Shown here: piece after piece, positions 17,425 through 24,820 of the stretch | Position numbering within the stretch: position 1 is the stretch's first letter | Layout of the letters: the number at the start of each line of letters is the position of its first letter | From: Roseicyclus salinarum | Lineage (GTDB): Bacteria > Pseudomonadota > Alphaproteobacteria > Rhodobacterales > Rhodobacteraceae | DNA: 61,268 nt | Direction of reading: 5' to 3' | Assembly: GCF_029624655.1 (NCBI RefSeq) | Contig: NZ_JARRSA010000021.1 | Location: 1-61,268 of the forward strand | Notes under the pieces: model-generated | What the model was told of the DNA's origin: nothing | The model's input: the letters and a program-made list of their open reading frames with translations, nothing else | Database searches by the model: none | Program-made: the position numbers and the translations under genes

Positions 17425-17867
17425 GCCCCGCCCTGCCCGGCGTCGAGACGTTCCGCCGCGCCGTGGATCCCTCGGACTGCGACTTTCTCGGCCACATGAA
17501 CGTGTCGCGCTACCTTCAGGCGTGCTCGGACGGGATGTTCTCGCTTCAATCGGACCTCGGGCTGACGCGCGGCGACATGGAAAGCGGCCGCCGCCTGTCC
17601 TTCGCCGTCGTCCACATCGAAAGCGATTTCCGTGCCGAGGTGCTGGCGGGCGACGTGGTGTTCCTGCGCAGTTCGGTGCTGGCCATCGGCACGAAGTCGG
17701 CGACGTTCCGGCACAGGCTCTACCGGGCGGGCGACGGCGCGCTGGCGTTCGAGGCGCTGTTCAAGGCCGTGTGCCTCGATCTTGTCGCAAGGCGGGCGGC
17801 GCCGATCCCCGACGAGGTGCGGCGCGGACTGGAAACCCTGATCGAGGAGGCGACGGATGCCGCTTGA
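17421..17867 (+). CDS. Hotdog-fold acyl-CoA thioesterase (4HBT-like)
   Basis: A 148-residue thioesterase. The N-terminal motif DCDFLGHMNVSRYLQ contains the aspartate and the GHMN turn typical of 4-hydroxybenzoyl-CoA thioesterase-like hotdog enzymes, and the central helix and sheet follow. It presumably hydrolyses an acyl-CoA formed in the pathway encoded here. It overlaps the membrane protein gene by ATGA and the SDR gene by 11 bases. Thioesterases of this kind accompany carnitine-type degradation genes in other bacteria, but no carnitine dehydrogenase is visible here. Confidence 0.82.
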   Translation: MSPALPGVETFRRAVDPSDCDFLGHMNVSRYLQACSDGMFSLQSDLGLTRGDMESGRRLSFAVVHIESDFRAEVLAGDVVFLRSSVLAIGTKSATFRHRLYRAGDGALAFEALFKAVCLDLVARRAAPIPDEVRRGLETLIEEATDAA

Positions 17868-18597
17868 GAACAAGACCGCCATCGTGACCGGAGGGGGCTC
17901 GGGCTTCGGCGCGGGCATCGCAGGGATCCTCGCGCGGGAGGGCGCGAAGGTCATGGTCGCCGACATCAACGCGGGCGCCGCCGAAAGCGTGGCCAGGGAG
18001 ATCGGCGGCATCGTGCAGGCTGTGGACGTGGCCGACGGAGCGTCGGTCGCCGCGATGGCCGCCGCCGCCCTCGAGGCATGGGGTCGGATCGACATCCTCG
18101 TGAACAACGCGGGCATCACCCACATGCCCGCGCCGATGGAGGAGGTCAGCGAGGAGGATTTCGACCGCGTGCTGGCCGTCAACGCGAAGTCCGTCTACCT
18201 GACGGCGCGCGAGATCGTGCCGGGAATGAAGGCCGCCGGCGCGGGCGCGATCCTGAACATCGCCTCGACGGCGGGCCTGTCGCCGCGTCCGCGCCTGAAC
18301 TGGTACAACGCCTCGAAAGGCTGGATGATCACCGCGACCAAGGCCATGGCGGTCGAGCTTGCGCCCGCGGGCATCCGCGTCAACGCGCTCTGCCCCGTGG
18401 CGGGCGAGACGCCGCTTCTGAAGAGCTTCATGGGCGAGGACACCCCCGAGATGCGTGCGAAGTTCCTGTCCACCATCCCGCTCGGGCGCTTTTCCACGCC
18501 TCAGGACATGGGCGAGGCGGCGGCGTTCCTGTGCTCGGACGCGGCCTCGATGATCACGGGGGTCGCGCTGGAGGTGGACGGGGGGCGCTGCATCTGA
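17857..18597 (+). CDS. Short-chain dehydrogenase/reductase (SDR)
   Basis: A 246-residue classical SDR. The N-terminal cofactor motif TGGGSGFGAGI, the acidic ADIN at the end of the second strand (favouring NAD(H)), NNAG near residue 85, the catalytic serine in NIASTAG, and the YxxxK pair in WYNASKGWM are all visible, ending with the usual DGGRCI-type C-terminus. It oxidises or reduces a hydroxyl/keto group in an unknown substrate. It overlaps genes on both sides (11 bases and 1 base), so expression is tightly coupled. Confidence 0.93.
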   Translation: MPLENKTAIVTGGGSGFGAGIAGILAREGAKVMVADINAGAAESVAREIGGIVQAVDVADGASVAAMAAAALEAWGRIDILVNNAGITHMPAPMEEVSEEDFDRVLAVNAKSVYLTAREIVPGMKAAGAGAILNIASTAGLSPRPRLNWYNASKGWMITATKAMAVELAPAGIRVNALCPVAGETPLLKSFMGEDTPEMRAKFLSTIPLGRFSTPQDMGEAAAFLCSDAASMITGVALEVDGGRCI

Positions 18598-18950
18598 TGG
18601 CGGCCCTGCGCGTCCTTCCCGCGGACATCACGGTCCTTGCCGGGCGCTTCGGGCGCTTTCCCGCCGCGCAGCCGCTGGTCTTCGCGCATCTGTGGGACGT
18701 CGCGCCCGAGATCGACCCCGGCCACGTCGAGGTCATCCCCGCCGAGGGCGGGACGGCGCGCCTTGCGGCCTATTTCGACGCGGCGACGATCGCCGGGATG
18801 CAGGCGGGGGCGGGCGATGCGGACACGCTGGTCCTGATCCTGCCCGAGGCCTACGAGGGCATCGACCCGCCCGCGCCGGGAAGCGACCGGATGGCGGTGC
18901 TGGGCACCTTCCGCGGGCGGTTGCGCCGCAGCCTCGGCAGCGCGCCATGA
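18597..18950 (+). CDS. Hypothetical protein between the SDR and P1 peptidase genes
   Basis: A 117-residue soluble protein with no signal peptide or membrane segment. I do not recognise the family. The sequence alternates short hydrophobic strands and acidic loops (LWDVAPEIDPGHVEVIPAEGG), suggesting a small alpha/beta fold. Its ATG overlaps the SDR stop by one base (TGATG) and its stop overlaps the P1 peptidase start by four (ATGA). This coupling makes it a real gene and probably a partner or maturation factor for one of its neighbours. Confidence 0.8.
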   Translation: MAALRVLPADITVLAGRFGRFPAAQPLVFAHLWDVAPEIDPGHVEVIPAEGGTARLAAYFDAATIAGMQAGAGDADTLVLILPEAYEGIDPPAPGSDRMAVLGTFRGRLRRSLGSAP

Positions 18951-19951
18951 TCCGTCCGGGGCCGCGCAACCTGATCACCGACGTGGCGGGCCTGCGCGTC
19001 GGCAACGCGCAGGACGAGACCGTCAAGACCGGTGTGACGGTGCTGGCGGGCGCGCGCCCGTTCACGGCGGCGGTGCATGTGATGGGCGGCGCCCCCGGCA
19101 CGCGCGAGACCGACCTGCTGGCCCCCGACCGCACGGTGCCGGAGGTGGACGCGATCTTCCTGTCCGGCGGCTCGGCCTTCGGGCTCGACGCCGCCCAAGG
19201 CGTGTCCGAGGGGTTGCGCGCGCAGGGGCGTGGCTTTGCGGTGCACGGGCTGACGGTGCCCATCGTGCCCGGCGCGATCGTCTTCGACCTCGTCAACGGC
19301 GGCGACAAGGACTGGGCCGTTTCGCCCTATCCGGCGCTTGGCCGCGCGGCCTTCGAGGCGGCATCGGAGACCTTCGCCCTCGGCACGGCGGGCGCGGGCA
19401 CCGGGGCGACGCTGGCCGACCTGAAGGGGGGCCTGGGATCGGCCTCTGCGGTCTGGGGCGGCTACACGGTGGGCGCGCTGGTCGTGGCCAATCCGGTGGG
19501 CAAGGTGACGGTCGGCGACGGGCCGCATTTCCACGCCGCGCCGTCCGAGTTCGGCGACGAGTTCGGCGGCCTCGGGCCCGCGCCGGCCTACGCGCCCGAG
19601 CGGATGCCCGTGACGAAGGCCACCCGCAGCGACCGCGAGGCGACGGCGATCGCGGTGGTCGCGACCGACGCGGCCCTGAGCAAGGCGGAGGCGACGCGGC
19701 TCGCCGTCATGGCCCATGACGGCATCGCGCGCGCCGTCTGGCCGTCGCACGCGCCGATGGACGGCGACGTGGTCTTCGCCGTCTCGACCGGCGACCGGCC
19801 GATCCGGGACGGGGCGGCGGCATCGCTCGACCTTGCGCACCTCGGGCACATGGGCGCGCTGTGCCTGTCGCGGGCGATGGCGCGCGCGGTCTATCACGCC
19901 ACGCCCGCGCCGGGCGATCCCTGGCCCACCTACAGGCAGCGCTTCGGCTGA
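18947..19951 (+). CDS. P1-family peptidase/amidohydrolase (DmpA/NylC-like, self-cleaving)
   Basis: A 334-residue N-terminal-nucleophile hydrolase. The order of motifs is typical of P1 enzymes: the N-terminal ITDVAGLRVGNA, the FLSGGSAFGLDAA loop, GAGTGATLADLKGG and then the probable autocleavage junction before the serine in GLGSAS. The family includes L-aminopeptidase/D-esterases, beta-aminopeptidases and 6-aminohexanoate-oligomer hydrolases, so amide-bond hydrolysis is likely but the substrate is open. It is the last gene of the coupled run and the best clue that the pathway handles an amide. Confidence 0.88.
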   Translation: MIRPGPRNLITDVAGLRVGNAQDETVKTGVTVLAGARPFTAAVHVMGGAPGTRETDLLAPDRTVPEVDAIFLSGGSAFGLDAAQGVSEGLRAQGRGFAVHGLTVPIVPGAIVFDLVNGGDKDWAVSPYPALGRAAFEAASETFALGTAGAGTGATLADLKGGLGSASAVWGGYTVGALVVANPVGKVTVGDGPHFHAAPSEFGDEFGGLGPAPAYAPERMPVTKATRSDREATAIAVVATDAALSKAEATRLAVMAHDGIARAVWPSHAPMDGDVVFAVSTGDRPIRDGAAASLDLAHLGHMGALCLSRAMARAVYHATPAPGDPWPTYRQRFG

Positions 19952-20030
19952 TACGGGCACAAGGGACTTCATCGCGGGGCACGGGGGCGCTACGCTCGCG
20001 CGTGCGTCCGTCCGGAAAGAGAGACCACGA

Positions 20031-20594
20031 ATGTCCCGCACGCTTCCCGCCGCAGCGCTCGCCGCGATTCTCCTGACGGGGCCCGCCACGGCCGACGAGA
20101 TCACCGACGCGCTGCGCGACGCCATCGCGGCCTACGAGGCGGGCGAGCTTGGCACCGCGCTGGAGGACGTGGCCCGCGCCACCGGGCTTCTGGTGAGCCT
20201 TCGGTCGCAGGGGCTTGCGGATTTCCTGCCCCCCGCCCTCGACGGATGGAGCCGCGAGGTATCGGGCGACGCGGCCGAGGGCCTCGGCTTCATGGGTGGC
20301 GGGCTGATCGTGGAGGCGGTCTATGCCGGACCCGAGGACGCGTTCTCCATCGTGATGGTCGCCGACAACCCGGTGGTGGGCGCCATGGCCGCGATGTTCG
20401 CGAACCCCGCGATGATGTCCACCATGGGCCGGGTCGAGGAAATCGGCGGCGAAAGCTTCCTAGACGCGGATGGCGAGGTGTCGGCGCTGGTCGGCGGCCG
20501 GGTGCTGGTGCAGGCCTCGGGGGCGGCCCTTCCGGCGATGCGGGCGCACCTCGAGCGGATCGACTTCGGCGCGCTGGCGGATTTCGGGCGCTGA
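20031..20594 (+). CDS. Exported protein of unknown function
   Basis: A 187-residue protein with a clear signal peptide (residues 1-21, cleavage after TADE-proximal Ala). The mature part is acidic and helical, with an unusual Met-rich stretch (about AAMFANPAMMSTMGR). It resembles uncharacterised periplasmic proteins of alphaproteobacteria, but I cannot assign a function. It has a purine-rich ribosome-binding site (GGAAAGAGAGA). It follows the P1 peptidase by 79 bases and ends at a hairpin shared with the convergent atpF gene. Confidence 0.75.
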   Translation: MSRTLPAAALAAILLTGPATADEITDALRDAIAAYEAGELGTALEDVARATGLLVSLRSQGLADFLPPALDGWSREVSGDAAEGLGFMGGGLIVEAVYAGPEDAFSIVMVADNPVVGAMAAMFANPAMMSTMGRVEEIGGESFLDADGEVSALVGGRVLVQASGAALPAMRAHLERIDFGALADFGR

Positions 20595-20601
20595 ACGACG
20601 A

Positions 20602-20628
20602 ACGCCCCGGCGTTGGCGGCCGGGGCGT
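20602..20628. terminator. Hairpin between convergent genes (exported protein and atpF)
   Basis: A perfect 9-base-pair stem ACGCCCCGG/CCGGGGCGT with a 9-base loop lies between two convergent stop codons. No T-run; it is the likely shared 3' end of both transcripts. Confidence 0.6.
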
Positions 20629-20653
20629 CCTGTGCGTGGATATCGCGCCGCGC

Positions 20654-21244
20654 TCAGTTGAGGCGCGACTTCACCTGTTCGATCGATCCGTCGATCAGCG
20701 CGTTGGCGTCGGCCGCGGCCATGCGGCTGGCGATGATCTCGCCCGCGGCGGCGACGGCGACCTCGACGGCGCGGTTGCGCACGGCGCGGACCGCCTTGGC
20801 CTCGGCGCTGGCGATCTGGTCGTCCGCGGCGGCCAGACGGCGCGCGATGGAGCGTTCGAGGTCCTCCTTCGCGCTGTCGGCGGCGGCCTGGGCGTCAGCC
20901 TTGGCCTGGGCGACGATGCGCTCTGACTGCTCGGCCATCTCGCGGCTCTTGCGCTCGTAGGAGGCGAGCAGGGTCTGCGCCTCCTCGCGAAGCGCGCGCG
21001 CCTCGTCGAGTTCGCCGCGGATGCCGTCGGCGCGCTTGTCGAGCATCCCGCCCAGCATCGCCGGCACGTTGAAGTAGAACAGGATCGACAGGAAGATCAG
21101 GAAGCCGACCAGCACCACGAAGTCGGTGTTGTAGAGCGACGTGAAGTCGTAGCCGGGCGCGTAGCTTCCGCCGTGGCTTTCCTCGGCGGCGGCGGCTGGC
21201 ATGGCGGCCCCAAGGGCGGCCGCAAGGATGATCGTGGAGCGCAT
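20654..21244 (-). CDS. atpF: F0F1 ATP synthase subunit b
   Basis: A 196-residue F0 b subunit. An N-terminal hydrophobic leader is followed by a periplasmic-side segment (TSLYNTDF), the membrane helix (about residues 42-62) and a long charged coiled coil that forms the peripheral stator with b'. It is the last gene of the F0 operon, four bases after the b' gene. The F1 genes (atpHAGDC) are absent, as expected in alphaproteobacteria where F0 and F1 operons are separate. Confidence 0.94.
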   Translation of the reverse strand: MRSTIILAAALGAAMPAAAAEESHGGSYAPGYDFTSLYNTDFVVLVGFLIFLSILFYFNVPAMLGGMLDKRADGIRGELDEARALREEAQTLLASYERKSREMAEQSERIVAQAKADAQAAADSAKEDLERSIARRLAAADDQIASAEAKAVRAVRNRAVEVAVAAAGEIIASRMAAADANALIDGSIEQVKSRLN

Positions 21245-21248
21245 GGTC

Positions 21249-21737
21249 CTATCCCTTCATCCGCGCCGAGACGGCGCGGGCCACCTCGTCATTGTCGACC
21301 GTCTGGCCGGGCATGATCGCTGTCACGACCGAACCGGCCACGTCGCGGGCCACGTCGCCGACCGACTCGGTGGCGCTTGCCTGGATCTCGCCGATCCGCT
21401 TCTCGCTTTCGGCGGTGCGCGCGGCGATCTGCTCATCCGCACGGGCGGTGGCTTCGGCCAGTTGGGCCTGGATCTCGGCACGCGCCTCATCGGCGATGCG
21501 CTGCGCTTCGGCGCGGGCATCGGCGAGGGCCTTGTTGTAGGCCTCCTCGGCCTCGGCGGCCTGACGCTTAAGGTCCTCGGCCGCGGCGAGATCGTTGGTC
21601 AGCGTCCCCTGGCGTTCGGCCAGGACCGACGCGATGCGGGGCAGCGCGACCTTCGAGAGGATGAAATAGATCGCGACCAGCGTGACGATCAGCCAGAAGA
21701 TCTGGTTCGGGAACGTCGATAGGTCTAGCTGGGGCAT
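21249..21737 (-). CDS. atpG: F0F1 ATP synthase subunit b'
   Basis: A 162-residue b' subunit, found in photosynthetic and many alphaproteobacterial ATP synthases. It has one N-terminal helix ([15 protein letters not shown], about residues 13-27) with the typical FPNQIFW entry, then an alanine/glutamate-rich coiled coil. It pairs with the b subunit encoded immediately downstream. The symbol is sometimes given as atpX or atpF2. It follows the c-subunit gene by 86 bases that contain a strong hairpin. Confidence 0.93.
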   Translation of the reverse strand: MPQLDLSTFPNQIFWLIVTLVAIYFILSKVALPRIASVLAERQGTLTNDLAAAEDLKRQAAEAEEAYNKALADARAEAQRIADEARAEIQAQLAEATARADEQIAARTAESEKRIGEIQASATESVGDVARDVAGSVVTAIMPGQTVDNDEVARAVSARMKG

Positions 21738-21763
21738 GTCCGTGCTCCTGGAACCGGGCTACA

Positions 21764-21795
21764 CCGGGACCCGCCGACCGATCGGCAGGCCCCGG
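21764..21795 (-). other. Intercistronic hairpin after atpE
   Basis: A 14-base inverted repeat with 12 of 14 positions complementary (plus one possible G-U) and a four-base loop (CCGA) lies between the c-subunit stop and the b' start. Such a structure could protect the atpE message from 3' decay, helping make c subunits in excess. This role is inferred. Confidence 0.55.
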
Positions 21796-21823
21796 ACGTA
21801 AGGATGGTTGCGCGGGGCCCGGA

Positions 21824-22060
21824 TCAGGCTGCGAACATCAGCAGAAGCGCGGTGAGGAAGGCGAAGATGCCCAGCGCTTCCGCGAATGCGATGCCGATGA
21901 ACAGCGTGGCGGTCTGACCGGCCGCGGCCGAGGGGTTGCGCAGCGCGCCGGCGAGGAAGTTGCCGGCCACGTTGCCGACGCCCAGTGCCGCGATGCCCGA
22001 GCCTAGGCCCGCGATGCCGGCGCCGATGAACTGACCCAGTTGTGCGATATCGCCTTCCAT
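21824..22060 (-). CDS. atpE: F0F1 ATP synthase subunit c
   Basis: A 78-residue hairpin proteolipid that forms the rotor ring. Two membrane helices flank a polar loop (RNPSAAA). The proton-carrying acidic residue is the glutamate in FAEALGIF of the second helix. The glycine-rich first helix ([17 protein letters not shown]) is typical. A very strong AAGGAG ribosome-binding site precedes the ATG, consistent with the need for many copies per complex. Confidence 0.97.
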   Translation of the reverse strand: MEGDIAQLGQFIGAGIAGLGSGIAALGVGNVAGNFLAGALRNPSAAAGQTATLFIGIAFAEALGIFAFLTALLLMFAA

Positions 22061-22110
22061 TGAACTATTCTCCTTACGTTGGAAGCCTGATGAAGTCGTG
22101 CGGACGCGGT

Positions 22111-22127
22111 GCGGGACGCCGTCCCGC
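22111..22127 (-). other. Hairpin between atpB and atpE
   Basis: A perfect 7-base-pair stem GCGGGAC/GTCCCGC with a three-base loop lies just after the atpB stop and upstream of the atpE ribosome-binding site. It may tune relative expression of a and c subunits. Inference only. Confidence 0.45.
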
Positions 22128-22134
22128 CCCCCGT

Positions 22135-22998
22135 TCAGTGATGCGGATGCAGCGCGTCCTTGAGATAGACGCAGGTGAGGATCGTGAAGACGTAGGCCTG
22201 AATGGCCGACACCAGCACTTCGAGGCCGTAGATCGCCACGACGCCGAGGATCGGGACCAGCCCGCCGAGGCCGAGCGCGCCCGCGAAGCCCGCGAAGACC
22301 TTGAGGACCGCGTGGCCCGCCATCATCGCGCCGGCGAGACGGACGGAGTGGCTGACGGGACGGACGAAATACGAGATCAGCTCGATGATCGCGAGGACCG
22401 GGCGCAGCACCAGAGGCGCCGAGCTGACCCAGAACAGGCTGAGGAAGGTCGCGCCGTTCTTGATGAAGCCGATCGCGGTCACGGACACGAACACCGTCAG
22501 CGCGAGGATCGCGGTCACGGCGAAATGCGACGTCGTCGTGAAGCTGGTGGGGATGAGCCCGAGGAAGTTCGCCGACAGGATGAACAGGAAGACCGTGAAG
22601 ATGTAGGGGAAGAACGGCAGCGCGTCCTTGCCCGCGACATCCTCGACCATCTTGCGCACGAACCCGTAGGCGAGCTCCGCCATCGACTGGCCGCGCGTCG
22701 GGATCACGCCGCGCTTGCCGGTGCCCATCACCATGAGCGCCGTCACCGCGAGGATCGAAAGGCCCATCCAGAGCGTCACGTTCGTCGGCGTGTACCAGCG
22801 CACCGGGCCGTCGTTGAACAGGGGCTCGACGATGAACTGGTCCATCGGATGGATGTTGAAGCCTTCCATCGTGTAGTCGTCGGTCAGGCCGAGGACGAAC
22901 AGGATGGCCGCTGCCGCGATCAGGACGAAGAACACGATGCGGCCCGAGCCGGATTTGCCGCCCGCGCCGGTGGTGCTGTTGGTGCTTTCAGTCGCCAC
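22135..22998 (-). CDS. atpB: F0F1 ATP synthase subunit a
   Basis: A 287-residue subunit a, which forms the proton half-channels next to the c ring. The essential arginine sits in the helix [14 protein letters not shown], and the final helices contain [15 protein letters not shown], the segment with conserved Glu and Gln residues. A Ser/Thr/Gly-rich N-terminal tail precedes the first helix. It overlaps atpI by 11 bases. Confidence 0.97.
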   Translation of the reverse strand: MATESTNSTTGAGGKSGSGRIVFFVLIAAAAILFVLGLTDDYTMEGFNIHPMDQFIVEPLFNDGPVRWYTPTNVTLWMGLSILAVTALMVMGTGKRGVIPTRGQSMAELAYGFVRKMVEDVAGKDALPFFPYIFTVFLFILSANFLGLIPTSFTTTSHFAVTAILALTVFVSVTAIGFIKNGATFLSLFWVSSAPLVLRPVLAIIELISYFVRPVSHSVRLAGAMMAGHAVLKVFAGFAGALGLGGLVPILGVVAIYGLEVLVSAIQAYVFTILTCVYLKDALHPHH

Positions 22999-23341
22999 GC
23001 CGTTCCCTCTTCTCGTCGCTCGCGGCCTTGTCGGCCGCTTCGTTCTGTTTCCGCTGCACCTCCTCGGCGGAGCGGATCATCGTCTTTACCCCGGCCGCGA
23101 AGCCGAGGATGGTGAAGAGCGCCATCAGCCAGGGCCGCGTGCCGAAAAGCGCGTCGAGCCCCATCCCGATGCCGAAGCCGATGCCGAGCCCGGCCACCAG
23201 TTCGATCACCATCCTCCAGGCAAGCTGCGCCTGCGAGTAGTGCTCCTCCATGTGGTCCTTTTCCGGCGCGGCCCTCTTGCGGGCCTTCTCGAGCCGTTCC
23301 TCCAGCGCCTTGAGGCGGTCGCTTTCGGGGTCTTCGGCCAC
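22988..23341 (-). CDS. atpI: ATP synthase accessory protein I
   Basis: A 117-residue AtpI. A charged N-terminal coiled region (residues 1-35) is followed by two helices with the glycine-rich [13 protein letters not shown] motif and a basic C-terminus. AtpI helps assemble the c ring. It is the first gene of the F0 operon and has a good sigma-70-like promoter directly upstream, probably giving a very short leader. Confidence 0.92.
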   Translation of the reverse strand: MAEDPESDRLKALEERLEKARKRAAPEKDHMEEHYSQAQLAWRMVIELVAGLGIGFGIGMGLDALFGTRPWLMALFTILGFAAGVKTMIRSAEEVQRKQNEAADKAASDEKRERRGD

Positions 23342-23370
23342 CGGTCGGGGTCCTCATCGAAGTCGGCGGG

Positions 23371-23399
23371 AAGCTAGGCGGGCGCGCAGCCGGAGTCAA
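23371..23399 (-). promoter_or_regulatory. Candidate promoter of the F0 ATP synthase operon
   Basis: On the minus strand TTGACT (23394-23399) and TAGCTT (23371-23376) are 17 bases apart, the -10 ending about 30 bases before the atpI ATG. The -35 box is near-perfect and the spacing ideal. Nothing competing is visible. Confidence 0.65.
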
Positions 23400-23522
23400 C
23401 GCGCATCGCCGCGATGCGGCGGCACGGCAAGCCATTGTTCAAGAACAGTTTTCCACAGCGCCCCAAAACCCGCGCGGTCGCCGGGATGGCGCGGAGGGCC
23501 GTTTCCGCCGCGCCGCGCATAT

Positions 23523-23563
23523 TCAACCGAACGGTTGACGATCGCCCGCCCGCATCGCTAAGC
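23523..23563 (+). promoter_or_regulatory. ArsR promoter with overlapping perfect operator palindrome
   Basis: A perfect 16-base palindrome (arms TCAACCG and CGGTTGA around AA, 23523-23538) overlaps a -35 box TTGACG (23535-23540). A weak -10 (CTAAGC, 23558-23563) follows after 17 bases. The start codon is only 6 bases beyond the -10, so the mRNA is probably leaderless. The palindrome is of the type bound by ArsR dimers and would give autorepression. Confidence 0.6.
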
Positions 23564-23569
23564 GGGCGC

Positions 23570-23977
23570 ATGATCCCCGAGCCGGCCCCCAGCCTCGACG
23601 CGGCCTTCGCCGCCCTCGCCGACCCCACGCGGCGGGCGATCCTGACCATGCTGCTCGAGGACGACATGGCCGTGACCGACGTGGCCGAGCCTTTCGAGAT
23701 GTCGCTGGCCGCGATCTCCAAGCACCTCTCGATCCTCGCGGCCGCGGGCCTGATCAGCCAGGAGAAACGCGGCCGCGTGAAGTGGTGCAAGCTGGAGCCC
23801 GACGCGATGAAGCGCGTCTCGGTCTGGATGCAGGGCTTCGGCCAGTTCGAGCCGGTCAACCTCGACGCGTTCGAGGCCTTCCTCGAGCGGGAGTTCGCGG
23901 GAGCGATGGACGGGGCCGAGGGGTCATTCCCGGAGCAGCAGGGCGAGCGCGCCGACGCTCAGCGCGACGCCCAGTAG
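23570..23977 (+). CDS. ArsR-family transcriptional regulator
   Basis: A 135-residue winged-helix regulator. The HTH covers about residues 10-75: LADPTRRAILTMLL, then VTDVAEPFEMSLAAISKHLSIL split by the turn, then the wing KRGRVKWCKLEP. Cysteine pairs of metal-sensing ArsR proteins are absent, so metal sensing is unlikely; it resembles the ArsR proteins found next to SRPBCC-domain genes. The ATG at 23570 is chosen because the family begins just before the ALADPTRR helix. Its last 54 bases overlap the 3' end of the convergent EamA gene. Confidence 0.88.
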   Translation: MIPEPAPSLDAAFAALADPTRRAILTMLLEDDMAVTDVAEPFEMSLAAISKHLSILAAAGLISQEKRGRVKWCKLEPDAMKRVSVWMQGFGQFEPVNLDAFEAFLEREFAGAMDGAEGSFPEQQGERADAQRDAQ

Positions 23978-24820
23978 CACCGCCGCCGGCGGCACCGGAC
24001 GGCCCAGCGCGAATTCCCAGATCAGCACCCAGGACGGCGTGAGATAGGTGTAGGCCATGACCTTTGACGACGGCAGCCGCATCGAGGCGTATTGCACGAG
24101 GAACACCGTCGTGGAGCTTGCGATCAGCGCGACATAGCCCAGCGTGATCCAGACGATCGCGGGCAGCCCCGCCCAATCCGTCGCCGCGATGTCGCCCGCG
24201 CCCCAGACCAGGAGGATCGCCGCGCAGGCCGCGAGCGTGAGGAAGGTGAAGGCGAGGATCGGCTCGCCCCGGTTCAGGAAGCGCACCAGGGGAGTGTAGG
24301 CGGCGTGCGCGACGCAGCCCCAGAAGAAGACGGCCTCGCCCGGGCCGATCTCGAAGGCGAGGATCGCGCCGACATCCGCGCGGAAGATGACCCAGACCGC
24401 GCCAGCCGCGCCCAGCGCAAGCGCCAGCGCGATGCGCGGGCCGACCGCCTGCCGCAGCAGGAGCCAGCCGAAGACCGCGCTCATCACCGGGGTCAGCGTG
24501 AAGACAGCCGAGGCCGAGACCGGTGGCGCGGTCTTGAGGCCCTCGAACATCGTCACGAAATAGCCCGCGAACAGCCCGCCGAGCACGAGGTAGCGCCACG
24601 GCGCGACAAGCGCGGCGCGCGGCAGGCCGCCACGGGCGCGGACCACGGCATAGACGGCGGCGGCGGCGATGGCGAAGCGCACGGCGTTCAGCGCGGCGGG
24701 CGAGATCTCGTTCGCGACGAGGCCACCCAGCGAGAAGCTGCCCGCGATAAGCGCCGAGAAGACAAGCATGGCGAGATGGCCGCGCCCGGCCTCCGTGCCC
24801 GCGGCGGCCGCTGCGGTCAC
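23924..24820 (-). CDS. EamA/DMT-family transporter
   Basis: A 298-residue inner-membrane transporter with ten predicted helices arranged as two EamA repeats. The first begins near LVFSALIAGSFSLGG and the second near VFFWGCVAHAAYTPL. Such proteins export metabolites or amino acids; the substrate cannot be told. The GTG start at 24820 overlaps the LysR stop (GTGA), so the two are co-translated and the LysR protein may control this exporter. An internal ATG at 24769 is an alternative start. It converges on, and overlaps, the ArsR gene. Confidence 0.88.
   Translation of the reverse strand: MTAAAAAGTEAGRGHLAMLVFSALIAGSFSLGGLVANEISPAALNAVRFAIAAAAVYAVVRARGGLPRAALVAPWRYLVLGGLFAGYFVTMFEGLKTAPPVSASAVFTLTPVMSAVFGWLLLRQAVGPRIALALALGAAGAVWVIFRADVGAILAFEIGPGEAVFFWGCVAHAAYTPLVRFLNRGEPILAFTFLTLAACAAILLVWGAGDIAATDWAGLPAIVWITLGYVALIASSTTVFLVQYASMRLPSSKVMAYTYLTPSWVLIWEFALGRPVPPAAVLLGVALSVGALALLLRE

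Noticed and set aside
23436-23447. Palindrome TGTTCAAGAACA upstream of atpI
   Set aside because: It resembles a LexA-like site superficially, but alphaproteobacterial LexA sites are direct repeats (GAAC/GTTC-N7), and it lies about 40 bases upstream of the -35 box without support. Kept only as a note.
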